From assembly GCA_963969395.1 (NCBI GenBank), contig OZ017798.1:12082173-12146172 (forward strand): DNA of 64,000 nt. Reading direction: 5' to 3'. Under the pieces are notes generated by a model. That model was given only the letters and a program-made list of their open reading frames with translations. It ran no database searches and had not been told where the DNA came from. Below, piece after piece: positions 12,860 through 24,923 of the stretch. How positions within the stretch are numbered: the stretch's first letter is position 1; each line of letters starts with the position of its first letter. The position numbers and the translations under genes were made by a program. The DNA is from Pseudoscleropodium purum (taxonomy: Eukaryota; Streptophyta; Bryopsida; Hypnales; Brachytheciaceae).

Positions 12860-15334
12860 TCATTCCCACGCCAGATGCATCTTTCCTCCACTTTTGCTCT
12901 GCGAACCAAAGACCCTCCGAGTGTAATCCTTAAGACCATAGTCTTGTACCTCGCAGTACCGCGACTCCCAGTCCGCAGGCTTCACAGGCTTAGTCCCCAG
13001 GCCAGGCACTCGGTCATTGGAACCATGGTTCCGGTCCTCTGTCCAGTCGGCCACATACGTGGCTGCCCGGCGACGGAACTTGGTTTTGAATTCCTCCCAA
13101 ACCTGAAACTTGTAGTGGTTGATGATGGCCTCCCAGGGCCGGACTTGCTCCTTCGCATAAGGAGGCTTCAAAGTAAAATGATGCACCTGGTTCCCCAACG
13201 AATCCGCAATGGCACTCAACAGCACAATGGACTTGTGTCTCCTCTGCCTTTTCAATCGGCATGTGTACCCTTGGGTGACCCCTTCAGGAGGAGAAACGGT
13301 CAGTCCGGATGGCCCAAAGTTGCGACAGTAAGTCCCTATTTGCCCCACATGGACACCTTGCTTCGCACGCAACGCCACAAATTCCTCAATGAAAGTGGCC
13401 AGAATCGAAATGCTTTGGGATGCATTTGGCAGCGACGACGCATTGGGCAATTTCAGAAACCGTTCGCTGGGGAAGAAGTATTCGTCAACGTCCGTGAAGA
13501 GCATCCACGTGCACTCGTGCTGGGCCAACAAGCTGCAATGCGAAAGCGCGGCCTGCTGGGTCTTCACCCAGGGCCAGGACTGCTTGGTGACGTTGAAGCT
13601 GATGGTCAGATTGGCTATTACTTCATCGAGATTGTCCTCGCTGTTGTTGTCGTAGATGATGAACTTCTCCACGCCGAGATGACTGTGGTAGTACACCCAT
13701 TCTCGCAGAAACTTGGCCCCGTTGTAGATCATGGTGCACGCGCAGATGTGGTGAACTTCTTTTTTTCGCAAAAGAGAGAGTTGCTGGGGTGGGGGGTTGT
13801 AATACGCGAAAGAGGGAAGAATCTTCCCGTCAAACCGCAGTGACATCTTCTGGTTTGTGAAGGTCGAGATCATGGCCTTCCGGGGGTGGCCGCACCTGAA
13901 AACCTCATTTGCTTGGTCTGTCACAGCGGTTGCGCACTGACCAGTGCCATCACCATACACACATTGGAACTGCGACAGCTCGAAGCCCAGCGTTTGGTTG
14001 AAGCCATGGACAAACAGAGCCACGTCGTGGTCTGTAGAATAAACCTCATATACCACCTTGGTGCCGTTCCATGGCAACGCGGCAAGCCCCTTTGGAACTC
14101 GAATCTCTTGGTGGGTGTCAAGCTTGATGAGCACTGAGGTTAGGTCATGTGGTTGCGGAGGCGTCCCACACACCACTGCCGCTAAAAAAGGCCGCCAGAG
14201 GTGCACTGCCAACACCTTCTGATGGGGGAGAGTACTCCCATACCGGCACTCCAGTTTTTCTTTGTTGGGGAAGTGAAAGCTTGGCGGTACTCGGATTAAA
14301 CACAAAACCTCAGAACCGAAACTAATCACATCGTCAATTCGCAATTCAGCAGTGGAAGTCGGCCCTTCTGACTGCCAAGAACCAGGGATCATGTCTGTGG
14401 GGAGGCTCAGCGCAGAACGATCGGGCGGCGCAACTGCAAGCACAAGTGTGAATCATATTTATCAGATATAATCAATTCATGACATTCTAGAGCAGGTGGG
14501 AATATGGTAGAATGTAATTATGATCTCAAAATTGTATAAGCAAGAAATCGAGAAATTTATTCATGAAAGGTTTCAAGCTCCTCACAAATGTTATATTCAT
14601 TTTCAATTGTGAGCAAAATCTCTAATTAGCAATCAGGCCCCACACGCAACAGCCATTTAGCACTCATAACTAGCTAGAAATCGGTTAGCAAATTGATAGC
14701 AAGTTGTTACTAGTTCCTTCTAACTAGCAACTTGCAATAAATTTACATTCATTTCTACCAATTGACTTTAATCCCGATTGGAAAAGAAAATCAATTGTGG
14801 CTATGTGGCTATGGTTTGAAATTCTAGATCAACTCAATAGTAGCAATTAGCTAACTTGAAAGACTAATTCTCCATGCAAGTGTAGGCAATTCCATTTAGC
14901 TAATATTCCTTACCCCACTTAGCTAATTCGTGCTACTTGGCTGGTGTGGTTAGTAACAGAATGTCCGCACTGGCCAAGTTAAGTCAGATAGCAAATTGGT
15001 GCTAATTCCCGCTATGAATTTACAAACTTGCAATGATATAAACTGCAGTAAGCTAAATGCTTGCCAATTGCGATCAACATCAGATGCGAGGATGCGTGTC
15101 AAAAACTCCAAAACATGAATCTCCCAGTAAAACGAAGTCCCAGCAACAAAGCGCCAACACAAACCCTAGATCCCATATCCGAGGTTAGATTGTAAATGTC
15201 CGGGACAACGTACCTTGAACAGATTGAAAGCTCATCAGAACGAAGATGGCGGCAGACGCAAGTACAAACAAGCCACAACACACTCTCCGCACCCAAATCT
15301 GCCGCCGGAAAAAATTCTCCATATGTCGCGTCAT
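12860..15334 (-). CDS. Glycosyltransferase family 92 (DUF23) type II membrane protein
   Basis: Two exons: 15214-15334 and 12860-14433. The intron (780 bp) has a CAAG/GTACGT donor and a TGCTTGCAG acceptor, with matching phase. The product is 564 residues. Residues 1-17 are short and basic, and about 18-36 form one membrane anchor (VCCGLFVLASAAIFVLMSF), as in Golgi type II enzymes. The GT92 domain begins near residue 270 with 'CACTMIYNGAKFLREWVYYH' and 'GVEKFIIYDNNSED'. The metal-binding DxD motif is DVDEYFF at about 355-361. The family signature 'GVTQGYTCRLK..RRHKSIV' and a C-terminal 'VHHFTL' follow. Length and layout fit plant DUF23 proteins, relatives of the galactan synthases GALS1-3; sugar and acceptor cannot be read from the sequence. 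The ATG chosen gives the membrane anchor and follows an in-frame stop. The gene looks intact. Confidence 0.9.
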
Positions 15335-16140
15335 CAAAAAAAAATTGAAAATTTGCAAATCTCCAAAACCTCCACGCCGATCACTTCAAACCGTTTCCAC
15401 CAAAATCCTCTACTCTGTCTACATCCCCCAAATGATTCGACCCTGCCTACACCGTCCCAATCCCAAATTCAAAACCACTCCAGAAATTCTAGTACCCCTC
15501 AATTACTTTGAAAGAATCCACCGACGTTCGAGGTTTCAGATTCGTCGCAGCTGGGAATTAAATCCACAAAAAAATCGAGGGGGGATGTACTGTTACAACC
15601 AGGAATTGCAAAGAATCTACTGTAGTTTTCTGGATGGGTTTGCTCGAAAGAAGCAGAGCCCTTGCTACGAATGGATCAATTTCTACGTTGTAGCAAATCT
15701 AAGCTCGTTCCCCAATCTAAGTTGTGCGGTAGCTGGTCAACTAATGTTGAAGAATGGAACAAGACTTGAGGTTGGGAATGGTTGCAGCCCCGGCCTGTCG
15801 AAGGTTTTGACTGAGGCTGTGGTGCTCGGGATTCTGTGAAGCGACAGTCAACAAGTGAGGTCTGAAAGTGGTGAAAGCAAAGGAGCCGGGGTGAAGGACT
15901 GAAAGCTAACTTTTGAGTCTCGGAGAGTTGGAGAAGGGGGGGGGGGGGGGGATTGATTGGTGGGGACGGAGTGGTGACTTGGAGGGGTCTGGTGGTCTGC
16001 CACCTGTCCGACACTTCTGGCGAGCTGCTGCCAGTCTGGAATCCAATGCCTACCTCACGTGCACCGTGGTCAGAAGATTCTTCGAGTGTTTTGTAACTGC
16101 ATCTAAAATCGTATGAATCATAAGGGGCACTTCACACTAA
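15335..16140 (-). promoter_or_regulatory. 5' flank of the GT92 gene, with a poly-G run
   Basis: This GC-richer block lies directly upstream of the GT92 start codon and probably holds its 5' leader and promoter. It contains a run of 16 G at 15936-15951 (a C run on the transcribed strand). Open frames here (for example 15246-15839 on plus) overlap the GT92 first exon antisense or are low-complexity proline-rich translations, and are not taken as genes. Confidence 0.4.
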
Positions 16141-16459
16141 GAGCAGTGTTTTTTTTTTTCATTTAGTGTTGGATGCTTTTTGGGTTTTGTTTTTTTGCCA
16201 GCGACCAAAAATGGATAGGCCATATGGCTTTTTAAAAACTGAATCGGCCATTTTTATCTCCAAGTCTCTGGTTTCATAGTAAAATTTTACCACTTCATTT
16301 GATGACATTGGCTTCTTCTAAATTTTGGGTGTCGAAGGAATTGGCGACCAGGAATTTAGGTTAAGTGCAAATCAGGCTACTCAATGTGCACTTTGGAATT
16401 GCTTTAGCCGTGTAAGGACGGGCCGGTCTTTGAAGAAATCATCATTATCTAATAGTATG

Positions 16460-16615
16460 GGAATCAATCGCTTAAAAAAATGGAAAAGTATTCATTGGAA
16501 GTCAAACTATTGTTGAAGATGTTCCCTTTTTACAACAAAACTCCGAGGATGAATAGTTGCACTTCTATCTTATACAGGAGAATTTTCTATCATCCATCGG
16601 ACACTTAGTGTCCGC
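16460..16615 (+). repeat. Short dispersed repeat, copy matching 9600-9760
   Basis: Runs from 'cgcttaaaaaaatggaaaagta' through 'gaagtcaaactatt' and 'gatgaatagttgcacttctat' to 'catccatcggacactta'. Same order and orientation as the unit at 9600-9760. Element type unknown. Confidence 0.6.
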
Positions 16616-19600
16616 GATGGTGTTATAGGGTTAGGCTACATTGTTTATGTTTTGACAAATTTTGTAGAGATTTGAGCACTATAATGCAAACATCCACCAC
16701 AAAAAGGCAACTTTGTTCAAATGGACAATGAAACACATTTGCCAAAGAATTAAATGTAGAGTCAAAAACACAATTTCAAGAACATGCTCCTAGTTCTCCT
16801 AGCTTTGCAACTAGCGCAATAGGACGTGCAAAACAAACACAAATACTTTGATGCTTGATTTAGTAAAACAATACAAACATGGACAAGAAGTCAATAACAT
16901 TGCTAGAATTTAAGCAACCCTCATTAGTACAATCCTAGAGCAACCACAAATTGATTATTAGTTTTAACAAATTTCGACTACGGCTTCCTAGTAAGCCTAC
17001 AAAACAAACAAGAAAGAAATCAACAAATAGGAAACAACAAACCAAGGATGCTCAAAGATGAACAAATAAGTGCTTGGAGAGAAATTAAAGAACCTCCATC
17101 TACTTGGTACATGATAAAGAGTTCAAACAAATGTGTAGCAATAATTGAAGTATTTCCATGGATTAACAAACAAACATATTTAATAGATACGTTTAGGTAT
17201 ACCTTAGTAATCTTCACAAGTTGATCGTAATCGTCATCACCACAAGAAAATGGCTCTTTGCAAAAAATCTACAATTCAGGAAATGATGGATTGTTAATTG
17301 CTAAATTGGTTGGAATTTGGAAAAGAAATAATCTAGATATGCACATGAATTATAATGAGGGCTCATTTACCATGCCAACAAACATGTAGACAAAGCTCCA
17401 CATGTCAAGAGATAAGTCTTAGCCTTACAAATGGACCAGCAACTCAAACCCAATGAAGTACTTAATTCACAATATGATGATAACATGGAAAGACAAGCAC
17501 AAAATTACACTTGCAAACATTCAAACACAATTCTAGTTTGATCGCTCACAAAACAATGAAACCATTCAACAAATGAATAGTTGAATTAAGAAGAAATACA
17601 ATTGCAAAAATCCATGGTTATAACTCCAATAATATATAAAACAACTCTTCAAAATGGTAAAACCCGACAAGGTTATTAAACAAAGGCAAATTTGAAATAC
17701 AATAAAAATGACATATTCAAATTTAGATTATGCAATGCAAAGCTTAACATTCCCTCAACTTGCAACCAAAACTCATTTGAAATTAGAAATCTATTGTTTG
17801 CCCTACTCAACATTGTATCTTCCATCTACAACTATTGGGACATGTTCAAGCAATCACCACTATCGCATTGTATATATGCATATATTAAATATAAAAAAAT
17901 ATATATTTTATGTTATTTTGAAGAATTTTGATTATAATAATATACTGAGAAAGATGACATCACTTTAAATGGCTTCAAGGTGACGCTTTCTCATTAAGAC
18001 ATGCAAACCATTTATTAAAAAGAAGGGAACCACATTTGAATTTCATTAGTTTGAGTTGATCTTTAGAGTTTACAATATCATTTTATAATTATTGTTGTTG
18101 GACGTAGTTCCCCTTTTCACATTCTAAAGTTTGAGTATGTCAAACTAGAAGGGTTTTTTGGAGGCTCAGGATAAAGATTTGCGACTTGAACCTAAATTTT
18201 CTTTGTTACAACTACTAGATTGACCTCTTCTGTTGTTGGAACGTGTACCTTTGTAAGAAGAAACTCAACCTTTGTGTTCACCAAAGCAAACTCGCATGGA
18301 GCAATAATGGTATAGAAATCTTCAATGTGACGCTCAAGCCTTGGTGATCTTGTTGTAGGTTGAATGTATTGAACATGGCATCTAAGAAGTGACATTTGAA
18401 AAATGTTTTGAAAGTTTCAACGATGGTCAATATTATTTTATGATTAGACCTAATAAAGGAAGTTATGGTCATTAACGTTGATTGGAAGGGTCAATCAATC
18501 CTTTAACTAAGGTAGATTGTGTAAAGTATATTGATAATACTATCAAATACATCTTCAAGTTTTTGCAAATGGAATAATGTTTTTCTTGTATTTTTTTTAA
18601 CTCTAGTAGACTATTGTTAGATGTTAGTTCTTTATCTCCATTTTTGGAGTAATTTGGGGTTTTATTTTATATGTTTAAAGTTATAGAAGAGAAAAATGGA
18701 GGTAGTTTACCTTTTAGTTAACCTTTGGAGTGATGTATATATATATATATAAATAGGATGTGCTCAATATTAACTTCTAAATGTCTGGATCCTTTTCCAA
18801 AATTGATGATTTGGACAAAATTGTTATAAAGTATTATTTGAAAGAATATTTTGGAATTGACATACAAATATGAGTTATAGCTTTTGAGTTGTAGATTCCA
18901 TCCGTATGGTTAGATTCATTATTGCTATCATCAATATTTTTTTTTATAAATTTTAAAAGGAAAATTTATTAATTCCTTCTAAATTCAATTACAAGTAAAA
19001 TATTATCATTTTTTGAGTAAAACTTGTTGGAATGGGTTTGAAACAAGGTCCTCTTGATGTGGTGATTTTTTGAAATTTTTGCGTTCTTCTAATCTATGGC
19101 CTCTTTTTGCAAATCCAATTTTGAACTAAAAGCAATGCAATTTTTGGCTTGACACACTTCCACAATTGTAATTTAAGAAAAATATAAACTCTAGTAATAT
19201 CAAATCCAACCATTGGATAGGACAACAACTTGATAAAGAATCTCCACAAATTAGATGACTGTCATCCAAGTAGTAGCATGAAAGAAAATTGAATTTCAAT
19301 TTGTTCGTTGTCTAGATTTTGGATGTTAGGAAATGAAGCAATGACATGGCAATGATATAAAATCATATAATCATGAGACCAAAAGACTAAAATATTGAAA
19401 TGAAGCTACAACATAGCTATAGAATCATAATGTCACAGATATGAAATGAAGCTAGTTGATTGCAACCACTACTAAATATTATAAAAAATCATAAAATATT
19501 AATTTTAACCATTGAAAATTGAAGAGTACATTCAAGTTTTGGGTGACTTTTATTATAGAAGAATGATGATTTATAATTTAATTGGTATTTAATGAAAGTC

Positions 19601-20030
19601 CAAATTGGATCTAGAAGAATGATGACTTATGATTTAAAAATTCAAAATATATTTGGAAGTATTATTTGACAAAGTATTTATATACTAAATCTACAAAGAC
19701 AACAATGTTAAGAAATCTACAATGACAAAATAAAATGTGAAAGCATGGACTGTAGAGATCAAATTTTGTATTTTTCAAGTTTTGTAGAATCAAATTCTGA
19801 AGTTTGAAGTGAGGAAGAAATAACCTTCAATTCTTTTTAGGTTATCACTTAAAGGACCAAGTTATATTTTTATGCTGCATAGAAATTTGGGGTAGGTGCG
19901 TGTAACTAGAGATCTACATATTTTTCACCCAAATTTTAGAAGGTGAAGACAAGGAATATCTTTCATATGTACTAAATTTTATCCCACAATTAACTACTTT
20001 TGGACTATTCAATGAATTATGGACTATACA
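16616..20030. other. Gene-free AT-rich DNA
   Basis: No coding sequence recognised on either strand; open frames are short and lysine/isoleucine/asparagine-rich. A TA dinucleotide run lies at about 18734-18752. The stretch is probably decayed transposon sequence. Confidence 0.5.
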
Positions 20031-20036
20031 TCAACA

Positions 20037-20155
20037 AATCTCTTGATGTTAATATTGGGAGATCTCCCGATGATTGTATAGATCTCCTGATGTTTGTATA
20101 GATTTCTGAATGTTTTAGACTAATCTTTTGATGTTTTGGATTATCTCCTGATGAA
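20037..20155 (+). repeat. Degenerate minisatellite, about 20-22 bp unit
   Basis: About five or six imperfect copies of a unit like 'agatctcctgatgtttgtat' follow one another, with substitutions and small indels. The open frame on the minus strand across it (20017-20208) is a by-product of the repeat. Confidence 0.6.
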
Positions 20156-20269
20156 CATTTTTTTTCCTCGTGGTCACTATTAATAATTCTAGACTTCCAA
20201 AAGCCCAAAAGTAGTTAAATGTGGCATTTTTATGACATTTGCAAATAGGAGTCAAAAGTTATAGCCTAA

Positions 20270-21010
20270 TATGTTATTTTTTTTTGTTAATAGGCAATTT
20301 GGGCAAATAAAAAAGAAATCATTTTTTCAGAAATAAAAATTTGAAATTGATTTTCAAGAGTTACATATATATTTGAAAAGCTTTGAATCATTCTATTTTG
20401 ATCAATGAGTCAAAAGTTAAAATGATTTTTTATTTGCAGATAGTTATAGATTCTCTACTCCAAAATAAACTTTGAAGTCTCTTATCTTACTCAATTTTCA
20501 ATATTTTTGGAAAAAATAAAATCGTAGGATGTAGATTGCTAACATTGGAACCATTGGGAATGGCATTTTCCAATTCCATAAATAAATTCTTAACAATTTA
20601 GTATTTTAAATCATTTTCTACTATTATCTACTTACTGTTTTTTTCTTATATGTTGTATAATTTCAAATGATTTGAAAATCTTCGAGCATGTTGAAAACTT
20701 GTCTAGAAAAAATAATCCAAAGTAGCACTACTATTTTGGACATTTTTTCGTAGAAAAGTGAGCTTGTAAAGTGCAGCTGCCCTACTTTTTGCGAGGCAAA
20801 AAATAATAATTTTAGTGAATTTGAATGCTTATATCTTGCAATCCACATTGTAGAAATTTTTGAAATTTTTACAACATGTTTTCAAATCAATATACTACAA
20901 GGTCCTATGGTTACATGTGTCTAAAAATGTTTTTTCAAAATTTTGATACTTATATCAAAAATGGCAATTTTAAAATTTTTAACATTTTTGGTAAAAACAA
21001 GTCAAGGAAC
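20270..21010 (+). repeat. Left arm of a large diverged inverted repeat
   Basis: The reverse complement of 23330-24060 aligns with this segment in order. Matching blocks include 'ttgatcaatgagtcaaaagtta' (20397) with 'taacttttgactcactgatcaa' (23913), and the 'caatttttggaaaaaa' block. 'ccaattccataaataaattcttaacaattt' (20567) pairs with its complement near 23725, 'tgttgtataatttcaaatgat' (20650) with 23640, and the 'acaacatgttttcaaatc' block (20873) with 23430. No coding sequence is seen. The arms may be two independent insertions of one element or the ends of one large foldback element. Confidence 0.65.
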
Positions 21011-22045
21011 TTTAGGGGTTAAACAATGCTTAACAAGTTTTTAGTATCTAAAATATTATTCAACTTAACATTCAATTTAATCAAAGTCTTTGAAATGAAT
21101 AATTAATTAATCAATTTTTAATTAACTCGTTTAAATTTATATATTCTCTACCTTTCTTAAAAGAAAAAAATTACAATCTAAAGACCTTAAAGCAACTTAC
21201 AACCCAGAGCATGACTTTATGTAGAAAAACCCACTTGAATGACTTACTTCAAGATGAAAGGATAAATACAATAGATTATAAATAAATATTCTTTATTTAT
21301 AACATCATGTTTGGAATCAATATAAACTCAATTTGTACCTTGTGTGTCTATATGAATTAAATTACATTAGAACAACAAAAATAGCCCTTATACAAAAAAT
21401 AATTATTTAAAATTTCCATTTAAAAAATTAAAGAATCTAAAGTCTTAAAAGCTTTAATTAGTCATTACAAGTAGTGCAAAGAGCAATGCAACTTTAGTTT
21501 ATAATTTTTTTTATAATTTTATAATAATTGATAAAAACATATTTATAATTTTATAATGAATTTTTTTTAATAATTATTCTAAAATTAAAAATATCAAATT
21601 TTATGTAATTAATTATGGAAGGAATTATCAACTTTAGATTCCAAGGTTCATTTATAAATATTGATGGTAGCAACTAGAAATCAACTTGTACAAATATAAT
21701 ACAAAATTCAAAATCTACAACTTTCTTTTATAAACAAAGGGTGGTTGCAACTATGAACCTCTAATTCTTTAGCAAATTGTTTATACACTCTTGCACACTT
21801 AATGTCTATTTTCATAGAATTTTAGATTTGAAATCATTTTAAAAAAAATTTGTTTTTTGTGTTTTTTTTATTGCTTGGCCTCAAGTATTTTTACCTTGGA
21901 GTGGCATTAATTTTGTTCTTGGATACAAAATGAAATAAAATTATATTTCTATAAAGAAAACTTGTTCTTCCATATTTTAAAAACATTCCAAGAATTCATG
22001 CCTATAGTTGAGATATTGGGAACATGTCTAAACTTTCATTTTAGG

Positions 22046-22238
22046 GTTGCTAACATGTGAGCCTAAGAACCTAGGCTTCTATATTATAAGTACTTATATT
22101 CTAGGTACCTACCATACTTTTCAAATCCCTACATTATAGGTACTTATGTTATAGGCACCTTCTATGGTTGTAAAGTACCTACTTACATCCAGGTTGAAGG
22201 CTCATAGATTTGCATTTTTAGGCTTGTATGCTAGCAAC
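22046..22238 (+). mobile_element. Small terminal-inverted-repeat element (family with internal TATAATATAGGTAC motifs)
   Basis: Starts with GTTGCTAACATGTGAGCCTA and ends with the complement of GTTGCTAGCATACAAGCCTA, giving imperfect terminal inverted repeats of about 20 bp. The interior is a run of 'tattataagtactta', 'cattataggtacttatgttataggcacc' and similar steps. Related copies lie at about 58695-58918, 59444-59650 and 60400-60796. No open frame and no obvious target duplication. The superfamily is not determined. Confidence 0.65.
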
Positions 22239-23329
22239 ATTGACTTTCATTTGTTTCTTATGGAGCAAAATTCCTTTTTGATCTTAAGGTATTTACTCCT
22301 GTAATCAAAATTGCCTCCAAAGCAAACATCTACATTTAAACCCAAAAACAATGTGAAAACTAGATTTTGATTTTACAAGATGTCCACAATTACAACCTTA
22401 GAGGTTTTAGAGTTTATTTATTGGACACTTATAGACAACACCTTGAAAACTCATAACTTACTCATTCTAAATGTAAATAATGCATGTTGAAGTAAGTTGC
22501 ATCTTCTTCTATTTGCCAATAAGAATATAAGATCCAATAAGTTGTATTTAATAACAATAAGCATGCTCAGTCACTATTAGTGGAAATTATGGATGCACTT
22601 ACATTATGTGATTAATCAACCAATACTATAGAAAAATGCATTCCAAAGGATTTGAGTATTTTCATTTCTAAATATTTTTTGTATAGAAACTTGCATTCTA
22701 AAGATGGCTTTTTTTTTACTGAAAGTAATGTTGGAAATCGACAATAAATGTTTAATGAAAAGTTCCATCAACTAACTACAAACCTAGAATGCCAAATTGT
22801 ATAGGCAAATTCCCTAATTCAAATCAAAACTCAAATTTTGGTAAGGAAATTGTTTGAAAAATGAATGGTATACTTCTAGTGGTTCCTTGAAACCAACTTG
22901 AACCATTTCAAATAAAATAAATACCTATTTCAAATAATATAAGCACAAGAGTGTATTCCCAATACTTCAAACCAAGATTGAATTTTTTGCACACAAGCAA
23001 ATACAATTTGAGATGGTTTCATAAGAAAAAGTGAATTTTCAAAGTATTAGGAGAGAGATATAAATTATATCAAAGAGAGATTCCAATGAACCCCTCAAAA
23101 CATTTCTTTCCTTTTTGTGCATCTACTTAAACAATTCTACATACTTCAATAGGGAATTAATATACGAAACTATTCTTAGTACATTGGCAATTAAAAATCA
23201 TAAATTTTTCAAAAACATTGAAAGAATTTTAATTTGTAAGCATTTTGAACTTTTGAAACTCAACCTTGATCATGAAGTATGATCTAAACCAATTTTTAAC
23301 TCCTAAATGATTTTGATTATGTTTTTACC

Positions 23330-24060
23330 AAAATCGCTTCCAAACCGCTATTTCTAGTATATGCACCAAATTTTGGAAAAAAAACATTTTGGGATACATG
23401 TAATCATTGGATCTTATAGTAAGCTTGTTTGAAAACATGTGGAAATTTTTTTAGAAATCTCCACCGTGTAGATTGCAAAATATTAGCATTTGAAGTGACA
23501 AATTTCCTTTTTGGGGCCTTGCAAAAATTTGGGCAAATGCACTTCAAAAGGTCACATTTGTATGAAAAAAATTCCAAAATTGTGGTTACTCTTTGAATTA
23601 ATTTTTCAAATCAAGTTGGCTACATGCTTGAAAATTTTGAGATCATTTGTAATCATACAACATATAGGAAAAAAATAATAAGTGGGAAGGAGTAGAGAAT
23701 GATTCAAAATACCAAATTGTTAACAATTTATTTATAGAATTGAAAAATGTCAATTCCAATGATTGTAATGTTGTAATAAACAATACACAAACAATGTTTT
23801 AATTTTTTTTCCAAAAACATTGAAAATTGAGTTAAAAAAAAACTTCAAAGTTTGTCTTAGAATAGAGATTTAATAATAACCGGCAAATTCCCACAAATTA
23901 AAACTCCTCATAACTTTTGACTCACTGATCAAAATGGAATAATTCAAATATATATATATAAATCTAGAGAACCAATTTTAAATATTAATTTCTTAAGAAA
24001 ATGATTTTCAAAGAAGTTTTTTTTTGTTGCCCTGGCTATTCATCAAGCAATAAAAAGTAC
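23330..24060 (-). repeat. Right arm of the large inverted repeat
   Basis: Complementary in order to 20270-21010 (see that entry for the matching blocks). The 2.3 kb between the arms contains the small element at 22046-22238 and otherwise AT-rich DNA without a recognisable gene. Confidence 0.65.
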
Positions 24061-24579
24061 ATATCATACAATCAATTTTTAACCATGTAGTCAAAAGTTA
24101 TGAAAAGATTATTGGACCTTAAAGCTACTCCTTAAGCACATGTTGTGTTAAAATTTCAAAGAAAATAAATAAAAACTTCACTTGTAGTGAGTTGCCTAAA
24201 ATTTCTGTATTGCCAAAAAACATAGTTTAGGCATTTAGAGGTTAAATTTATGTATGCATTTAGAACATTTGGACTATCTTCAGTATTGGTTTAAAATAGA
24301 GGTATACATTTCTTAAGATTGACTTCAAATGTACACTTTAAACCACTTTTAAAAATATGTACATTTAGAATTTTCAAAATATGTAAGTCATGTACATGAA
24401 GGAAGGAAATGGTTTAAAGTGTTCATTGGAATCTCAATTTGATAGTTTATATTTTTTTCATAGTACCGTGAAAATTCATTTTCTCTCTCAAAATTATCTC
24501 AAATTATATTTGTCTATTTACAATAAATTAAATGTTGGCTTGAGGTATTGAGAAACACACTCCCTCGCTTATACTATTT

Positions 24580-24923
24580 GAAATGGCTGAAGTTGGTTCA
24601 CCGACCTCACCTTGAACCATAAGACCCGAAACCGTGTTCCCCAAGTCTGTTCTAACGTGCCCGAACTAATACGCCGCTTCCCGCGTTCGACCAGGGGTCG
24701 CCATCCCCAACCGCCAGAGGGCCCGCACCGACCACCGGTCGGACGGATTAGGGCAAGCTACGCATAAGAGCCATGGCGGCTCAAGACCAGGTCCTTCTCC
24801 TTCTTCAATCGCGACCTTTAGCCTGTGTTGGAAGTTATTGTGTGCAATCCACTTTGCTTCTGTTTCTCTCTTGTTTGCTTCCGATTTCACGTGGCTCCGA
24901 TCTTATAACAAATTGGTTCTGAA
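24580..24923 (+). promoter_or_regulatory. GC-rich 5' flank and probable leader of RanBP1
   Basis: A sharp rise in GC content at about 24600 after kilobases of AT-rich DNA marks the promoter-proximal region. The last ~130 bases before the ATG at 24924 look like a 5' leader, with pyrimidine-rich blocks around 24789-24895. No TATA box is assigned with confidence. The minus-strand open frame at 24666-24890 is a by-product of high GC. Confidence 0.4.

Noticed and set aside
12875..13843. 322-codon open frame on the plus strand
   Set aside because: It lies wholly antisense to the GT92 coding exon, whose catalytic motifs and splice structure are clear; the plus-strand translation has no domain.
15246..15839. 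197-codon plus-strand open frame
   Set aside because: Overlaps the GT92 first exon antisense and its leader; no domain or codon bias.
20017..20208. Minus-strand frame with repeated Ser/Asp/Ile steps
   Set aside because: By-product of the minisatellite.
24666..24890. Minus-strand open frame upstream of RanBP1
   Set aside because: High-GC promoter region; no homology recognised.
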